From: Acidobacteriota bacterium
GTDB taxonomy: Bacteria > Acidobacteriota > Blastocatellia > Pyrinomonadales > Pyrinomonadaceae
Direction: 5' to 3'
Length of the DNA stretch: 64,000 nt
NCBI GenBank assembly: GCA_003697135.1
Contig: RFGC01000042.1
Coordinates: 62,001-126,000 of the forward strand
The translations under genes and the position numbers were made by a program. Numbering within the stretch: the first letter of the stretch is position 1; every line of letters starts with the position of its first letter. The notes under the pieces are model-generated. The model saw only the letters and a program-made list of their open reading frames with translations, did not search any database and was not told the origin of the DNA. This document shows, piece by piece, positions 34,367 through 43,191 of this stretch.

Positions 34367-35353
34367 CTAATAATTCGCAAGCCTTCTTGCCGCCTCGACG
34401 ACTTCGCCGATGCTTGGCAAATAGTAATCTTCAAGCTGTGGTGCGAAAGGCACGGGAGTATCAATTGAGCCGATTCTCAAAATAGGTGCATCGAGCCATT
34501 CAAAGGCTTCTTCGGCTATTATTGCGGCAATTTCACCACCAATCCCACCAGTTACGCTCGCTTCATGTAGGATAATCACGCGATTTGTCTTCTTTACGGT
34601 ATCGAGAATCGCAGGTTTATCAAGCGGAGCGAGAGTCCTGAGGTCTAGAACTTCAACCTGCAAACCATCTTCTTTCTCCAGAATCTCTGCTGCGTCCAAA
34701 GCGTTCAGAACTTGCGCACCAAAGGTGATTATCGAAAGGTCTTTGCCTTCACGAGCAATGCGAGCTTTTCCGATGGGAACGATGTAATCTTCTTCAGGTA
34801 GTTCTTGCTTGATTCTCGGCAAACGGTAGAGCTTTTTATGCTCGAAAAACAAAACGGGATCAGGATCACGAATAGCGGCTTTTATCAGGCCCTTTGCATC
34901 GTAGGGCGTAGAAGGCTCGACCATTTTCAAGCCTGCCGTGTTTAGGAAGAAACTTTCAGCATTGAGAGAGTGAAAAGGACCGCCACGCACTCCAGAGCCA
35001 CAGGGACCACGAAAAACGGCAGAAATAGCACCACAACCACGGTAACGCGACTTTGCGGCGTAGTTTGTAAGCATATCGAAGCCGCAAGAGATAAAGTCAA
35101 TGAACTGAAACTCCGCAACGGGTTTCATTCCCATCAGCGCGGCGCCGCAGGCTACTCCAACGATAGCCGCTTCGCTTATAGGTGTGTCTATCACTCTCTC
35201 AGGACCGAATTCATCAATAAATCCTTCGGTGAGTTTGAAGGCTCCGCCGTAGATGCCGACATCTTCACCGATGATAAAGACGCTTTCGTCGCGCTTCATC
35301 TCTTCCCAAAGACCTTGTCTGATCGCTTCAAGTAGCGTTACTTCTTTGCCCAT
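34367..35353 (-). CDS. Pyruvate (or branched-chain 2-oxoacid) dehydrogenase E1, beta subunit
   Basis: The 328-residue beta subunit of a heterotetrameric E1 carries TPP-binding and subunit-contact motifs IGEDVGIYGGAFKLTEG, DTPISEAAIVGVACGAA and FQFIDFI. It ends in VPFAPQLEDYYLPSIGEVVEAA. With E1 alpha it decarboxylates a 2-oxoacid and acetylates the lipoyl group of E2. Pyruvate is likely but branched-chain acids cannot be excluded. The alpha subunit gene is upstream, separated by an antiporter gene. Confidence 0.92.
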   Translation of the reverse strand: MGKEVTLLEAIRQGLWEEMKRDESVFIIGEDVGIYGGAFKLTEGFIDEFGPERVIDTPISEAAIVGVACGAALMGMKPVAEFQFIDFISCGFDMLTNYAAKSRYRGCGAISAVFRGPCGSGVRGGPFHSLNAESFFLNTAGLKMVEPSTPYDAKGLIKAAIRDPDPVLFFEHKKLYRLPRIKQELPEEDYIVPIGKARIAREGKDLSIITFGAQVLNALDAAEILEKEDGLQVEVLDLRTLAPLDKPAILDTVKKTNRVIILHEASVTGGIGGEIAAIIAEEAFEWLDAPILRIGSIDTPVPFAPQLEDYYLPSIGEVVEAARRLANY

Positions 35354-35356
35354 AAT

Positions 35357-36577
35357 TCATGCTTGCGGAAGTTCTGTGACTTCCAGGTCCATCGTTTCAA
35401 CGTCTTCATCTACTAATTCTGGCGCTCCGAATAGCTTAAGCCACGTGAGCCCCAGCAATCCGGACGCAAAAGATGCAATCAATATGGCTAATTTCGAGCC
35501 ATTTATTTCTGCTGGATTATCGGAAAAAGCCAGATTCGTGATAAAAATTGACATTGTAAATCCGATACCACCTAGCATACCTGCGCCAAAAACGTGCTTG
35601 AGGTTGATGTCCAGAGGGAGCCTGATAAGTTTCATTTTCAAAGCCAAAAATGTTAAAAGAAATATGCCAATAGGTTTGCCCAAGAAAAGACCCAATATGA
35701 TTCCGAGTTCGTTGTTTTGCATCAAACCTTGAATCGCCGTTAGGTCAACCACTATTGCCGTGTTTGCAAAAGCGAAAATAGGCAGTATTACGAATGCAAC
35801 AGGTTTATGCAGAAAATGTTCTAGCTGATGCGATATTGATTCTTCATCGTCTTCTACTTTGGAGAAGGGAAGAGCAAAAGCAAGTAAAACGCCTGCAACC
35901 GTAGCGTGAACACCGGATTTGAGCATGAAAAACCACATCAGCAAGCCGCCAATAAGGTAAAAAGCCAAACTGTTTACTCTAAAGAATATGTTTGAGGCGT
36001 ATAAGAGAATCCATATTCCGAGAGAAGCAGAAAGGAAGGTGACATTTAGATCAGACGTATAGAAAACTGCGATGACTATAACGGCTATTAGGTCATCAAT
36101 TACGGCCAGTGCGGTTAGAAAGACTTTCAAGGATGCCGGGACTTGATTTCCCAAGAGTGAAAGAACTCCGATGGCAAACGCAATGTCCGTTGCCATAGGA
36201 ATTCCCACACCAGCTTGTGTCGGTGTGCCTGCGTTTAGAGAGAGATGAATAGATGCAGGGACAATAACACCACCGAGGGCGGCAAAAATTGGCAATAAAG
36301 CAGTTTTAAGATTTGAAAGCTCACCGTTGTAAAACTCACGCTTTATTTCCAAACCAACCAGGAGGAAAAATATAGCCATTAGACCGTCGTTTATCCAATG
36401 CTCTAAACTCATTCCGCCGATATAGGAATGCCAAAAGGACGTATATTTTTCGCCTAGGAACGAGTTTGCAAGTAGCATGGAAACCACAGTGCAAATTATC
36501 ATTAGAACGCCACTAGACCTTTCGGATTCAAAAAACGCCTTGAAAGATTTTGAAAGTCTTTTTCTCAGTATGGGCAT
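35357..36577 (-). CDS. nhaA: Na+/H+ antiporter NhaA
   Basis: This 406-residue integral membrane protein has about a dozen helices. NhaA hallmarks include SGVLMIICTVVSMLLANS, WINDGLMAIFFLLVGLEIKRE and the aspartate pair in ALAVIDDLIAVIVIA, which binds Na+ and H+. It exchanges sodium for protons across the inner membrane. It lies between the two E1 subunit genes, three bases from pdhB and about a dozen from pdhA, on the same strand, an arrangement that links the three genes. Confidence 0.95.
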   Translation of the reverse strand: MPILRKRLSKSFKAFFESERSSGVLMIICTVVSMLLANSFLGEKYTSFWHSYIGGMSLEHWINDGLMAIFFLLVGLEIKREFYNGELSNLKTALLPIFAALGGVIVPASIHLSLNAGTPTQAGVGIPMATDIAFAIGVLSLLGNQVPASLKVFLTALAVIDDLIAVIVIAVFYTSDLNVTFLSASLGIWILLYASNIFFRVNSLAFYLIGGLLMWFFMLKSGVHATVAGVLLAFALPFSKVEDDEESISHQLEHFLHKPVAFVILPIFAFANTAIVVDLTAIQGLMQNNELGIILGLFLGKPIGIFLLTFLALKMKLIRLPLDINLKHVFGAGMLGGIGFTMSIFITNLAFSDNPAEINGSKLAILIASFASGLLGLTWLKLFGAPELVDEDVETMDLEVTELPQA

Positions 36578-36589
36578 ACTCGAACTACC

Positions 36590-37654
36590 TCAACTTTCCA
36601 AGAATTTTTTCTTGAAAGCAGGTGGCACTATGCTGTTATCGAAAACGTCATAAGCTGCTGTGATTGGTTCAGGAGATGGAGCTGATTCCGCGATTGTCAG
36701 TTCCTCTTCTAAGTATTCTGCAACGTCTTTTTCGATTTGGAGCAATTCTTCTTTTGAAAAGATGTTTTCTTCCGTCAGAAAAAGCTCGAAGCGCTTGATT
36801 GGGTCGTTATGCTCTGCCCACCATTCAATTTCACCAGGAGGCACATAGCTTTGGTTATCATGTTCGGCGTGCCCTTTGCGTCGGTAAGTGATTGCTTCAA
36901 TCAGAACAGAACCATTACCGCTTCTAGCGTATTCAACCGCCTTTTTAGCTGTTTCATAGCAAGCTACAACGTCATTACCGTCAACCTGCAAACCTAAAAT
37001 GCCGTAGCCTACTGCTTTATCAACAAAGTGCTTGGCAGCGCATTGTTTGTGAGTTGGTGTTGAGTAGGCATATCCGTTATTTTCAACCACGACGATCAAG
37101 GGAAGTTTTTGAACTGCCGCGAAGTTTATTCCTTCGTGAAAAGCGCCTGTGGAAGTTGCACCTTCGCCCACGTATGCAATCGCTACGCGGTCTTCCCTGC
37201 GCATTTTAGAAGCGAGCAAGACTCCTGCCATTACGGAGACCATGTCTCCGAGATGCGAGATAGGACCGATGAATCCTTTCTTCAAATCTGCAAAGTGAAA
37301 TTGCAAGTCAGTTCCGCGATTAGGCGAAGTTGCTCTGCCGAGATATGAAGCAAAAATTTCGCGCGGCAGGATTCCTTTGACAAAACAAGCTCCTATGTCC
37401 CTGATTAAAGGCGCTATAAAGTCGCGTTCTTCCAAAGCATAGCAAGTTCCTACAGCCGTTGCTTCTTGACCTAATGAACTAAAAACACCGCCTGTTATCT
37501 TTGCTTGACGTTTGAGTCTAACGGTTATTTCGTCAAACATTCGTGTTATCTTCAGAAAGCGATAGAGCTTCGCAAAATCTTCCTTCTTCAAGGAAGTTTC
37601 TTTTGTGCAGCTAAGCGGTTTTTCTGGTTTTTTCAATCTTACAGACAGATTCAT
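36590..37654 (-). CDS. Pyruvate (or branched-chain 2-oxoacid) dehydrogenase E1, alpha subunit
   Basis: This 354-residue TPP-dependent subunit has the cofactor motif from GEGATSTGAFHEGINFAAV to VVENNGYAYSTP, the GDG...NN pattern, and the phosphorylation-loop region TYRRKGHAEHDNQSY. It is the first gene of a group with nhaA and the beta subunit. ATG 37654 is preferred to the TTG at 37669. No E2 or E3 gene is adjacent. Confidence 0.92.
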   Translation of the reverse strand: MNLSVRLKKPEKPLSCTKETSLKKEDFAKLYRFLKITRMFDEITVRLKRQAKITGGVFSSLGQEATAVGTCYALEERDFIAPLIRDIGACFVKGILPREIFASYLGRATSPNRGTDLQFHFADLKKGFIGPISHLGDMVSVMAGVLLASKMRREDRVAIAYVGEGATSTGAFHEGINFAAVQKLPLIVVVENNGYAYSTPTHKQCAAKHFVDKAVGYGILGLQVDGNDVVACYETAKKAVEYARSGNGSVLIEAITYRRKGHAEHDNQSYVPPGEIEWWAEHNDPIKRFELFLTEENIFSKEELLQIEKDVAEYLEEELTIAESAPSPEPITAAYDVFDNSIVPPAFKKKFLES

Positions 37655-37773
37655 TTTGGCTTTTCGCAAATAGAATTTTCCGAGAGAATGCCTACTGATT
37701 GAGCATCAATGAAGATTCTACAATGCAGGTTGAAGCGTTTGCAATTTCGGTTTTTCGGATATTTTTGCTTGAT

Positions 37774-37802
37774 TTGAACAAAGCCTATGTGCAGAGTAAA
37801 AT
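37774..37802 (+). promoter_or_regulatory. Sigma-70-type promoter for HMG-CoA reductase
   Basis: TTGAAC (37774-37779), 17 bases, then TAAAAT (37797-37802), 40 bases before the HMG-CoA reductase ATG. The ribosome binding site GGAGG follows at 37833-37837. Confidence 0.7.
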
Positions 37803-37841
37803 CGGTTTGTTTTGAATTAAAAAGACTTTAGTGGAGGTTCT

Positions 37842-39386
37842 ATGTTTTCAATTCCGAAAATGCTTCTGAGGCAACTTTATACTTTCAACACGCTGAAGAA
37901 CATAGAAGGCGGGGTTCAATTCACGATTAAGAACCGCTTAATTGATGTGGAGTTCACAGAACTTGTTTCAGTCAAGATAAATTCAGCCGAAGTGCCGAAA
38001 GATAGGATATTTCTTGATTGGGGCGACGGAACGCTAATGCCCGCAACATCTGTAAGTGAAGAAAATTCTATTCAGTTCCCACTGAGGAAGCAGGTTAAGG
38101 TCAACTGCATGATGGGAAACCTCGAACATGGGAAGCACCGAATCGAGATAGCTTTCAAGGCAAAGGGTTATGGGCTATTGAGGTTTGATGTTGAGGATGC
38201 AATAGCGGAAGTCAGAAGCTTAAAAGTGCGGATTCCGCGCGATGAAAACGATGATTATTCTGACGAAATCGTGAAGGCAAGACAGCAGTTTGTAGAAGAG
38301 TTTACAGGTGTTAAGCTGAACCATATAAAGCACTATTCCTTTGATCCGCACATTACAAAGGGAAACATAGAAAATTTCACAGGCGTTGCACAGATTCCGA
38401 TAGGTTTTGCAGGGCCGATAAAGATAAACGGCGAGTATGCAAACGGGGAATTTTTGATTCCGCTCGCTACTACCGAAGGCACTTTAGTAGCTTCATATAA
38501 TCGGGGCATAAAGGTTTTGAATCTTTCGGGCGGCGTTAAGACGACGGTCATAGCTGATGCGATGCAGCGCGCACCTGTCTTTGTTTTCGACGACGCGCGA
38601 GAGGGAAGAAAGTTTGTTACTTGGGTTTGGGACAATATCGAGAAAATTAGAGAAGAAGCAGAGGCAACATCAAATGTTGCAAAGCTCAAGGATATAGAGG
38701 CATACACATCGAACAAATTTGTTTATCTGAGGTTCAACTACACGACTGGCGACGCGGCAGGTCAGAATATGGTCGGGCGCGCAACTTTTGCCGCTTGTAG
38801 CTGGATTCTGGATAATTACGAAGGCATAAGGCACTTCTATTTGGAATCCAACTTCGCCACCGATAAGAAAGCGTCTCAAGTTAACATAATGAGAACGCGC
38901 GGGAAAAGAGTCACGGCTGAGGCGACGATACCGAGGCAAATTTTGATAGAGCACATGCGCGTTGAGCCGGAAGCGCTCACATATCACTGGGGCGTGGCAA
39001 ATGTTGGGACGTTTTTGTCAGGTGCAAACAACAATGGCTGTCACTCTGCAAATGCCATAACAGCATTGTTTATTGCGACAGGACAGGACGTAGCTAACGT
39101 TGCTGAGTCATCTGCTGGAGTTGTTTACGCCGAGCTTACACCTGAAAAAGACCTTTACATTTCGATAACGATTCCATCGTTGATAGTGGCGACATACGGT
39201 GGTGGAACGGGATTAGCAACGCAAAGGGAATGCTTGGAAATTTTGGGATGTTACGGAAAAGGCGGAGTTTACAAGTTTGCTGAAATAGTTGCAGGTGTAG
39301 CTCTTGCGGGAGAGATTTCTTTAGCTTCTGCGATTTCTTCAAACGATTGGGTATCGAGTCATGAAAAATACGGCAGAAACAGGTAG
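37842..39386 (+). CDS. Hydroxymethylglutaryl-CoA reductase, with N-terminal extension
   Basis: The reductase makes mevalonate from HMG-CoA, the committed step of the mevalonate route to isoprenoids. The 514-residue protein has the catalytic domain from about residue 140. It shows ENFTGVAQIPIGFAGPI, the catalytic Glu in TTEGTLVAS, NMVGRAT, the lysine region ATDKKASQVNIM, GQDVANVAESS and GGGTGLATQREC. The first 130 or so residues form an extra, beta-rich domain I do not recognise. Whether it uses NADH or NADPH is not clear. It has its own promoter and ribosome binding site. Confidence 0.93.
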   Translation: MFSIPKMLLRQLYTFNTLKNIEGGVQFTIKNRLIDVEFTELVSVKINSAEVPKDRIFLDWGDGTLMPATSVSEENSIQFPLRKQVKVNCMMGNLEHGKHRIEIAFKAKGYGLLRFDVEDAIAEVRSLKVRIPRDENDDYSDEIVKARQQFVEEFTGVKLNHIKHYSFDPHITKGNIENFTGVAQIPIGFAGPIKINGEYANGEFLIPLATTEGTLVASYNRGIKVLNLSGGVKTTVIADAMQRAPVFVFDDAREGRKFVTWVWDNIEKIREEAEATSNVAKLKDIEAYTSNKFVYLRFNYTTGDAAGQNMVGRATFAACSWILDNYEGIRHFYLESNFATDKKASQVNIMRTRGKRVTAEATIPRQILIEHMRVEPEALTYHWGVANVGTFLSGANNNGCHSANAITALFIATGQDVANVAESSAGVVYAELTPEKDLYISITIPSLIVATYGGGTGLATQRECLEILGCYGKGGVYKFAEIVAGVALAGEISLASAISSNDWVSSHEKYGRNR

Positions 39387-39387
39387 A

Positions 39388-40350
39388 TCAGTTTTGAGTT
39401 TTTGGAGACGAGGAAAATTGATCGGTGTTCTTAAGCTTTTGAATGATTTTTTCAGCAATAGTTGGAATAATCATGCGTTCATTCGCTACGTCCTCCGTGA
39501 AAACAACTAGAATAAATTTTAGGCGGTCTTCGGTTTCGACGTAAGCGGCATCGTGGCGCGAAACGCTTGTTAAGCCTGCTTTTGACCAAAGTTTTGAGTT
39601 CGGTCTGTTTTTAAGCGCAAGACCCGTGAAGCCTGTGTCTTGGCTGTTTGGGTCTTTTTCCTCCTTGTAGGGGTTTCTTTTTAGAAGCTCCATCATTTGC
39701 CTAGATGCATCGGGACTTACAGCCTTGCCGAGAACGATTTCCGACAAAAGTCTTGCAACTGCGTTCGTTGTGAGCATGTTGCGGTTTCTACCTTCGTTCC
39801 AGAATTGTCGTTCTCGTCCGTATATGTCTTCGCAATAGGTTTTTTGGACAACATTTATGTTTTCATAGCCGATGGATTTGAAATAACGGTTAACGGCTTC
39901 TCTCTTGTAAGCCCATTTTTGCAACTCTTCAGGAGTAAGTTCACTACCTCCGGTTGCATCTGTCAGGACATCAACAATGAAGTGTGTAGCATCGTTCGAT
40001 GAATCAACGATCATGTCGCGCATGGCGCGTCTAAGTTCAGGAGTATCTTTCAATTTTCCGTCTTTGAGCCACTGGTGAGTTGCAACAAGATAGAACATTT
40101 TCACGATGCTTGCTGGGTAGATCGGTTGATCGCCGCGAAAATTTCCTGAACTTAACCTTGACGGATCCCGCATGTCAATTAGCGTGATTGCAAGTTTTTC
40201 TGGTTTCAAGCCCTTGCTAGCAAATTCCTTCAATGTTTGTTCTGCCGTCTCGTTAACTATCTTCGTTAATTCGGGAGAAACCAGTATCTTATTCTCTTGA
40301 GCAAAGATGCCGGCAGTGAAAAAGAAGACCAAAAGGATTATTCTTTTCAT
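39388..40350 (-). CDS. Exported serine hydrolase, class A beta-lactamase-like
   Basis: This 320-residue protein has a signal peptide (MKRIILLVFFFTAGIFA). The beta-lactamase/transpeptidase fold motifs are the SxxK pair in YPASIVKMFYL, SSNDATHF in place of SDN, and KAGLTS in place of KTG. The changed third motif and context suggest a divergent member, possibly not a resistance enzyme. ATG 40350 is used because GAGAAAG lies upstream and the signal peptide starts there. A GTG at 40398 would precede it. Confidence 0.8.
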   Translation of the reverse strand: MKRIILLVFFFTAGIFAQENKILVSPELTKIVNETAEQTLKEFASKGLKPEKLAITLIDMRDPSRLSSGNFRGDQPIYPASIVKMFYLVATHQWLKDGKLKDTPELRRAMRDMIVDSSNDATHFIVDVLTDATGGSELTPEELQKWAYKREAVNRYFKSIGYENINVVQKTYCEDIYGRERQFWNEGRNRNMLTTNAVARLLSEIVLGKAVSPDASRQMMELLKRNPYKEEKDPNSQDTGFTGLALKNRPNSKLWSKAGLTSVSRHDAAYVETEDRLKFILVVFTEDVANERMIIPTIAEKIIQKLKNTDQFSSSPKTQN

Positions 40351-40415
40351 AGGCAAACTTTCTCGAGGTCGGGAAGGGAAGTCGAATTTTGAACCCACTA
40401 TTCCAACTCGGCAGG

Positions 40416-40877
40416 TTAGTCCATTTGCTTCAGGATAATTCTTTCACGACCTGGAACGCCAACCCTTTCGGATGTAAGTTTTTCGAGTTCTTCGATGTGG
40501 ATTTGTTCTTCTGCGATTCGTCCTTCGAGCCAGAATTTTTGCGGAAGGTCATTTTCGTCGCAGGAAGCCCAAGCGGCCATGTAGGTTTTTAGGGCTTCTC
40601 TTTCAAGTTCTAGGTCTTGTCTAAGCATCTCCTTTAGGTCACTAGACTGACGGATTTCTGCAGGCTCAACCGTGGGAGTTCCACCAAGAGCAACTATTTT
40701 GTCACCCAGTTCTTCTGCATGTTTTTGAGCTTCCTTTGCACCATTGCGAAAGAAACCCTTAAAAACCTCTCTTTCAGGTCCAGTTACCAGGTAGCTATGC
40801 TGCATGTATTGAATAACCGCTGCCAGCTCCAAAGAAAGCGCTCTGTTTAGATTTTCTAGTAATTCTGTTCTCGCCAT
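40416..40877 (-). CDS. Bacterioferritin-like ferritin-family protein
   Basis: This 153-residue four-helix protein has ferritin-type di-iron ligands: Glu in ALSLELAAVIQYM, EAQKHAEELGDKI and EEQIHIEELEKL. Bacterioferritins store iron or detoxify peroxide. The haem-binding methionine of true bacterioferritin is not obvious. The gene has a strong ribosome binding site (AAGGAGG directly upstream of ATG 40877) and a promoter at 40924-40953. Confidence 0.8.
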   Translation of the reverse strand: MARTELLENLNRALSLELAAVIQYMQHSYLVTGPEREVFKGFFRNGAKEAQKHAEELGDKIVALGGTPTVEPAEIRQSSDLKEMLRQDLELEREALKTYMAAWASCDENDLPQKFWLEGRIAEEQIHIEELEKLTSERVGVPGRERIILKQMD

Positions 40878-40923
40878 TTTGTCCTCCTTGAAAAAGTTTC
40901 TTAAAAAGAATTCCTTAAGTTTC

Positions 40924-40953
40924 AGGATAAGCAAAAAGAATATGGCTTGTCAA
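40924..40953 (-). promoter_or_regulatory. Candidate promoter of the ferritin-family gene
   Basis: Minus strand TTGACA (40948-40953) and TATCCT (40924-40929) are separated by 18 bases, about 47 bases upstream of the start codon. Confidence 0.6.
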
Positions 40954-41058
40954 GCTAAGTTCTTTATTTTCAATAAAATAGAAATGAAATTCACTTTCAG
41001 TTTCAATTTTGTTGAGGAGGCGCGAAATTTTCAAGGTACGATTTTTTTCGGAAAGGGC

Positions 41059-41088
41059 TTGACAAACATTGAGCATGTGGTTTATTGT
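41059..41088 (+). promoter_or_regulatory. Candidate promoter for the aromatic amino acid operon
   Basis: TTGACA (41059-41064) and TATTGT (41083-41088) are separated by 18 bases. The start point would fall close to the ATG of the leader peptide at 41095, so the leader message may be nearly leaderless. Confidence 0.6.
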
Positions 41089-41094
41089 TAAAGC

Positions 41095-41178
41095 ATGAAT
41101 AATTTTGCTCTCATCTTCGGCTTTTGGTTTTATGCAGGCGAAATGGCTGAGGGTGGGGGCGTGTTTAAGGAAATTTGA
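41095..41178 (+). CDS. Aromatic-rich leader peptide (attenuator)
   Basis: A 27-codon frame starts at ATG 41095 and ends at TGA 41176-41178. It is unusually rich in aromatic residues. FALIFGFWFYAG occupies residues 4-15, with four Phe, one Trp and one Tyr. It is followed 27 bases later by a perfect hairpin with a T-run (41206-41236), and then by chorismate mutase, prephenate dehydratase and DAHP synthase. This is the classic layout of a translation-coupled attenuator such as pheL or trpL. No Shine-Dalgarno sequence lies before it. Which amino acid is sensed is inference; Phe is most likely. Confidence 0.7.
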   Translation: MNNFALIFGFWFYAGEMAEGGGVFKEI

Positions 41179-41205
41179 AAGTAACCTAAAAAGAATCCCA
41201 ACCTG

Positions 41206-41236
41206 AAGCCGTGAAAAAAGAAATCACGGCTTTTTT
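41206..41236 (+). terminator. Attenuator terminator of the aromatic operon
   Basis: Arms AAGCCGTGA (41206-41214) and TCACGGCTT (41224-41232), perfect over nine bases, are followed by a T-run to 41236. They lie between the leader peptide and the chorismate mutase gene. The bases CGGCTT (41118-41123) inside the leader coding region can pair with AAGCCG of the first arm, a possible antiterminator. GGG-rich 41150-41158 can pair with 41196-41204. Confidence 0.8.
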
Positions 41237-41298
41237 GTTTTTTGGTGGATTTTGGCTGGTTAAAAATTCAGGATTTCAGAAGGTAGGAGTTGAGGAAA

Positions 41299-41604
41299 AT
41301 GAGTTTAGATGATTGGCGAAGGGAGATAGACAAAATTGACATGCAGATAGTCAAGTTACTCAATAGACGTGCAGAAATATGTAAGAAGATAGGCAAGCTG
41401 AAGCAAGAGCTTGGACTTCCAGTAATTGATCTGGAAAGGGAAAGGACAATTGTGAAAAACGTTTTGATGAACAATGAAGGTGCGATAGGTGATTTGGAGC
41501 TTTTGATGATTTTTCGTGAGGTTGTACGTCAATGCAGGAATCTGCAAATTGAAGCTCAAGCCGAATGGCCGGAATCAAACAGCGAGCGGGAGTTTGCGTC
41601 ATGA
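41299..41604 (+). CDS. Chorismate mutase (AroQ type)
   Basis: This 101-residue all-helical enzyme converts chorismate to prephenate. LDDWRREIDKIDMQIVKLLNRRAEICKKIG, in two blocks, is the AroQ helix with the catalytic Arg and Lys. The frame could also start at a TTG (41290). ATG 41299 is chosen because AGGAG at 41285-41289 lies nine bases upstream. Its stop overlaps the prephenate dehydratase start (ATGA). It is the first enzyme gene after the attenuator. Confidence 0.92.
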   Translation: MSLDDWRREIDKIDMQIVKLLNRRAEICKKIGKLKQELGLPVIDLERERTIVKNVLMNNEGAIGDLELLMIFREVVRQCRNLQIEAQAEWPESNSEREFAS

Positions 41605-42146
41605 GAAAGAAAGTAGCAATTCAAGGTTTTTCGGGTTCCTACAGTGAAGAAGCTGTAGAGAAAATGCTACATGATGATTTTGAGGTTCTTTCGTTTTTTA
41701 ACTTTGAAGATGCTTTCAGAAGCGTTCTTTGCGGCGAAGCTGATTGTGGGGTGTTTCCTATTCAGAACAAAATTGTCGGGAACATCAATCAGACCATTTC
41801 TTTGATAGAAAAAACTGGACTGAAGGTTTATGAGCAATTGAAGCTGAGGATCGAGCATGTTCTAGTTGGGACGCCGAACTCTGAGTTAGAACAGGTTAAG
41901 TTTGTTCATTCGCAAAAAGAAGCGCTTTTGCAGTGCAAAGGATTTTTTCTAAGAAATCCGAGGCTAAAACAAGTTGAGAGTTCCGACACGGCTTTGAGTG
42001 TTAAGGAAATTATGCAAAGGGGACTACCCGAGAACGCGGCTATTGCAAGCAGAAGAGCTGTGCTTGCTTATGAAGCAAGGATTTTGTGCGAAGACATCGC
42101 AGACGACCCAGAGAATTGGACTCTATTTTGTCTTGTAGGGAGATGA
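41601..42146 (+). CDS. pheA: Prephenate dehydratase, catalytic domain only
   Basis: This 181-residue protein has the dehydratase features [55 protein letters not shown] and the terminal [10 protein letters not shown]. These form the usual two-lobed domain that converts prephenate to phenylpyruvate. It ends where the catalytic domain ends, so the C-terminal ACT domain that gives phenylalanine feedback in most PheA proteins is missing. ATG 41601 overlaps the chorismate mutase stop, and its own stop overlaps the DAHP synthase start. Confidence 0.9.
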   Translation: MRKKVAIQGFSGSYSEEAVEKMLHDDFEVLSFFNFEDAFRSVLCGEADCGVFPIQNKIVGNINQTISLIEKTGLKVYEQLKLRIEHVLVGTPNSELEQVKFVHSQKEALLQCKGFFLRNPRLKQVESSDTALSVKEIMQRGLPENAAIASRRAVLAYEARILCEDIADDPENWTLFCLVGR

Positions 42147-43018
42147 AGAATATGCTGGACGCAGGAAGAGATGATAAGAGAGCAAAAGACGGAAAAGGTT
42201 ACGAGGGTATTTTTTTAGCTTTGAACAAAGAATTAAAGAGGAAGACAGTAGTTAGAGTCAAGGACGTTTTGATTGGTGGTGAAGAAGCCGTTGTAATTGC
42301 AGGACCTTGCTCTGTTGAATCACGCGAGCAAGTAATTGAAACGGCTTTTGCTGTGAAAAAGTACGGAGCAGTAATGCTGCGCGGAGGAGCTTACAAACCA
42401 CGCACTTCGCCCTATGATTTTCAAGGTTTGGGAGTTGAAGGATTGAAGTTTTTACACGAAGCAGGAAAAATTGCTGGTCTTCCGGTTGTTACAGAGGTTA
42501 TGAGTGAGGAAGACATTGAAACTGTGTGCGAATATGTAGACATGCTTCAAATTGGGGCGAGAAACATGCAAAATTTTGCGCTTTTGAAGAAGGTTGCTAA
42601 AACAAGAAAGCCTGTGCTTCTAAAACGCGGACCTGCCGCTACAGTTAAAGAGTGGTTATTTGCGGCGGAGTATTTGCTGCATGGCGGGAATGAGAATGTG
42701 GTTTTATGTGAGCGTGGAATAAAAACCTTCGACAATTCTTTGAGGAATACATTAGACCTAGCGGCAGTGGCCTTGGTAAAGGAAATTTCTCATCTTCCTG
42801 TAATAGTTGATCCTTCTCATGCTACAGGAAGAAGGAGCTTGATTTCTGCTACTGCAAAAGCAGCCATTGCTGTTGGAGCGGACGGTGTTATAGTTGAAGT
42901 GCATCCGTGTCCCGAAAAAGCACTCTCGGATAGTGCCCAGCAACTGAGTTTCACGGATTTTGCTAAGATGATGACCGAGTTACAAACTCCGCTGAAAAAG
43001 ATTGCGACTTGCTTTTGA
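42143..43018 (+). CDS. aroF: 3-deoxy-7-phosphoheptulonate (DAHP) synthase
   Basis: This 291-residue type I beta DAHP synthase of the Bacillus/Thermotoga kind has [61 protein letters not shown] and the metal-binding [10 protein letters not shown]. It condenses phosphoenolpyruvate and erythrose 4-phosphate, the first step of aromatic synthesis. About 60 residues precede the catalytic part; no clear regulatory domain was recognised there. It is the third gene of the operon, coupled to pheA by ATGA. Confidence 0.95.
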   Translation: MKNMLDAGRDDKRAKDGKGYEGIFLALNKELKRKTVVRVKDVLIGGEEAVVIAGPCSVESREQVIETAFAVKKYGAVMLRGGAYKPRTSPYDFQGLGVEGLKFLHEAGKIAGLPVVTEVMSEEDIETVCEYVDMLQIGARNMQNFALLKKVAKTRKPVLLKRGPAATVKEWLFAAEYLLHGGNENVVLCERGIKTFDNSLRNTLDLAAVALVKEISHLPVIVDPSHATGRRSLISATAKAAIAVGADGVIVEVHPCPEKALSDSAQQLSFTDFAKMMTELQTPLKKIATCF

Positions 43019-43191
43019 CAGAAGTAGAACGAGAGAAAAGATTTTCGTTAGCTGAAGGTGTATGGTTAAATGAATTTTGAATCTTTTAGCTTGTCTGAAA
43101 CTTCTACGTTGGGGTAAATGCTGTATAGTGCTAAGTGGCAGTTTTCTTTGGTGTGAATATGTTAGAGTAAGGGGTTGTGCCTACATCTTTT

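Noticed and set aside
39388-40350. Antibiotic-resistance beta-lactamase call
   Set aside because: The fold motifs are divergent (SSN and KAG instead of SDN and KTG), so resistance cannot be claimed.
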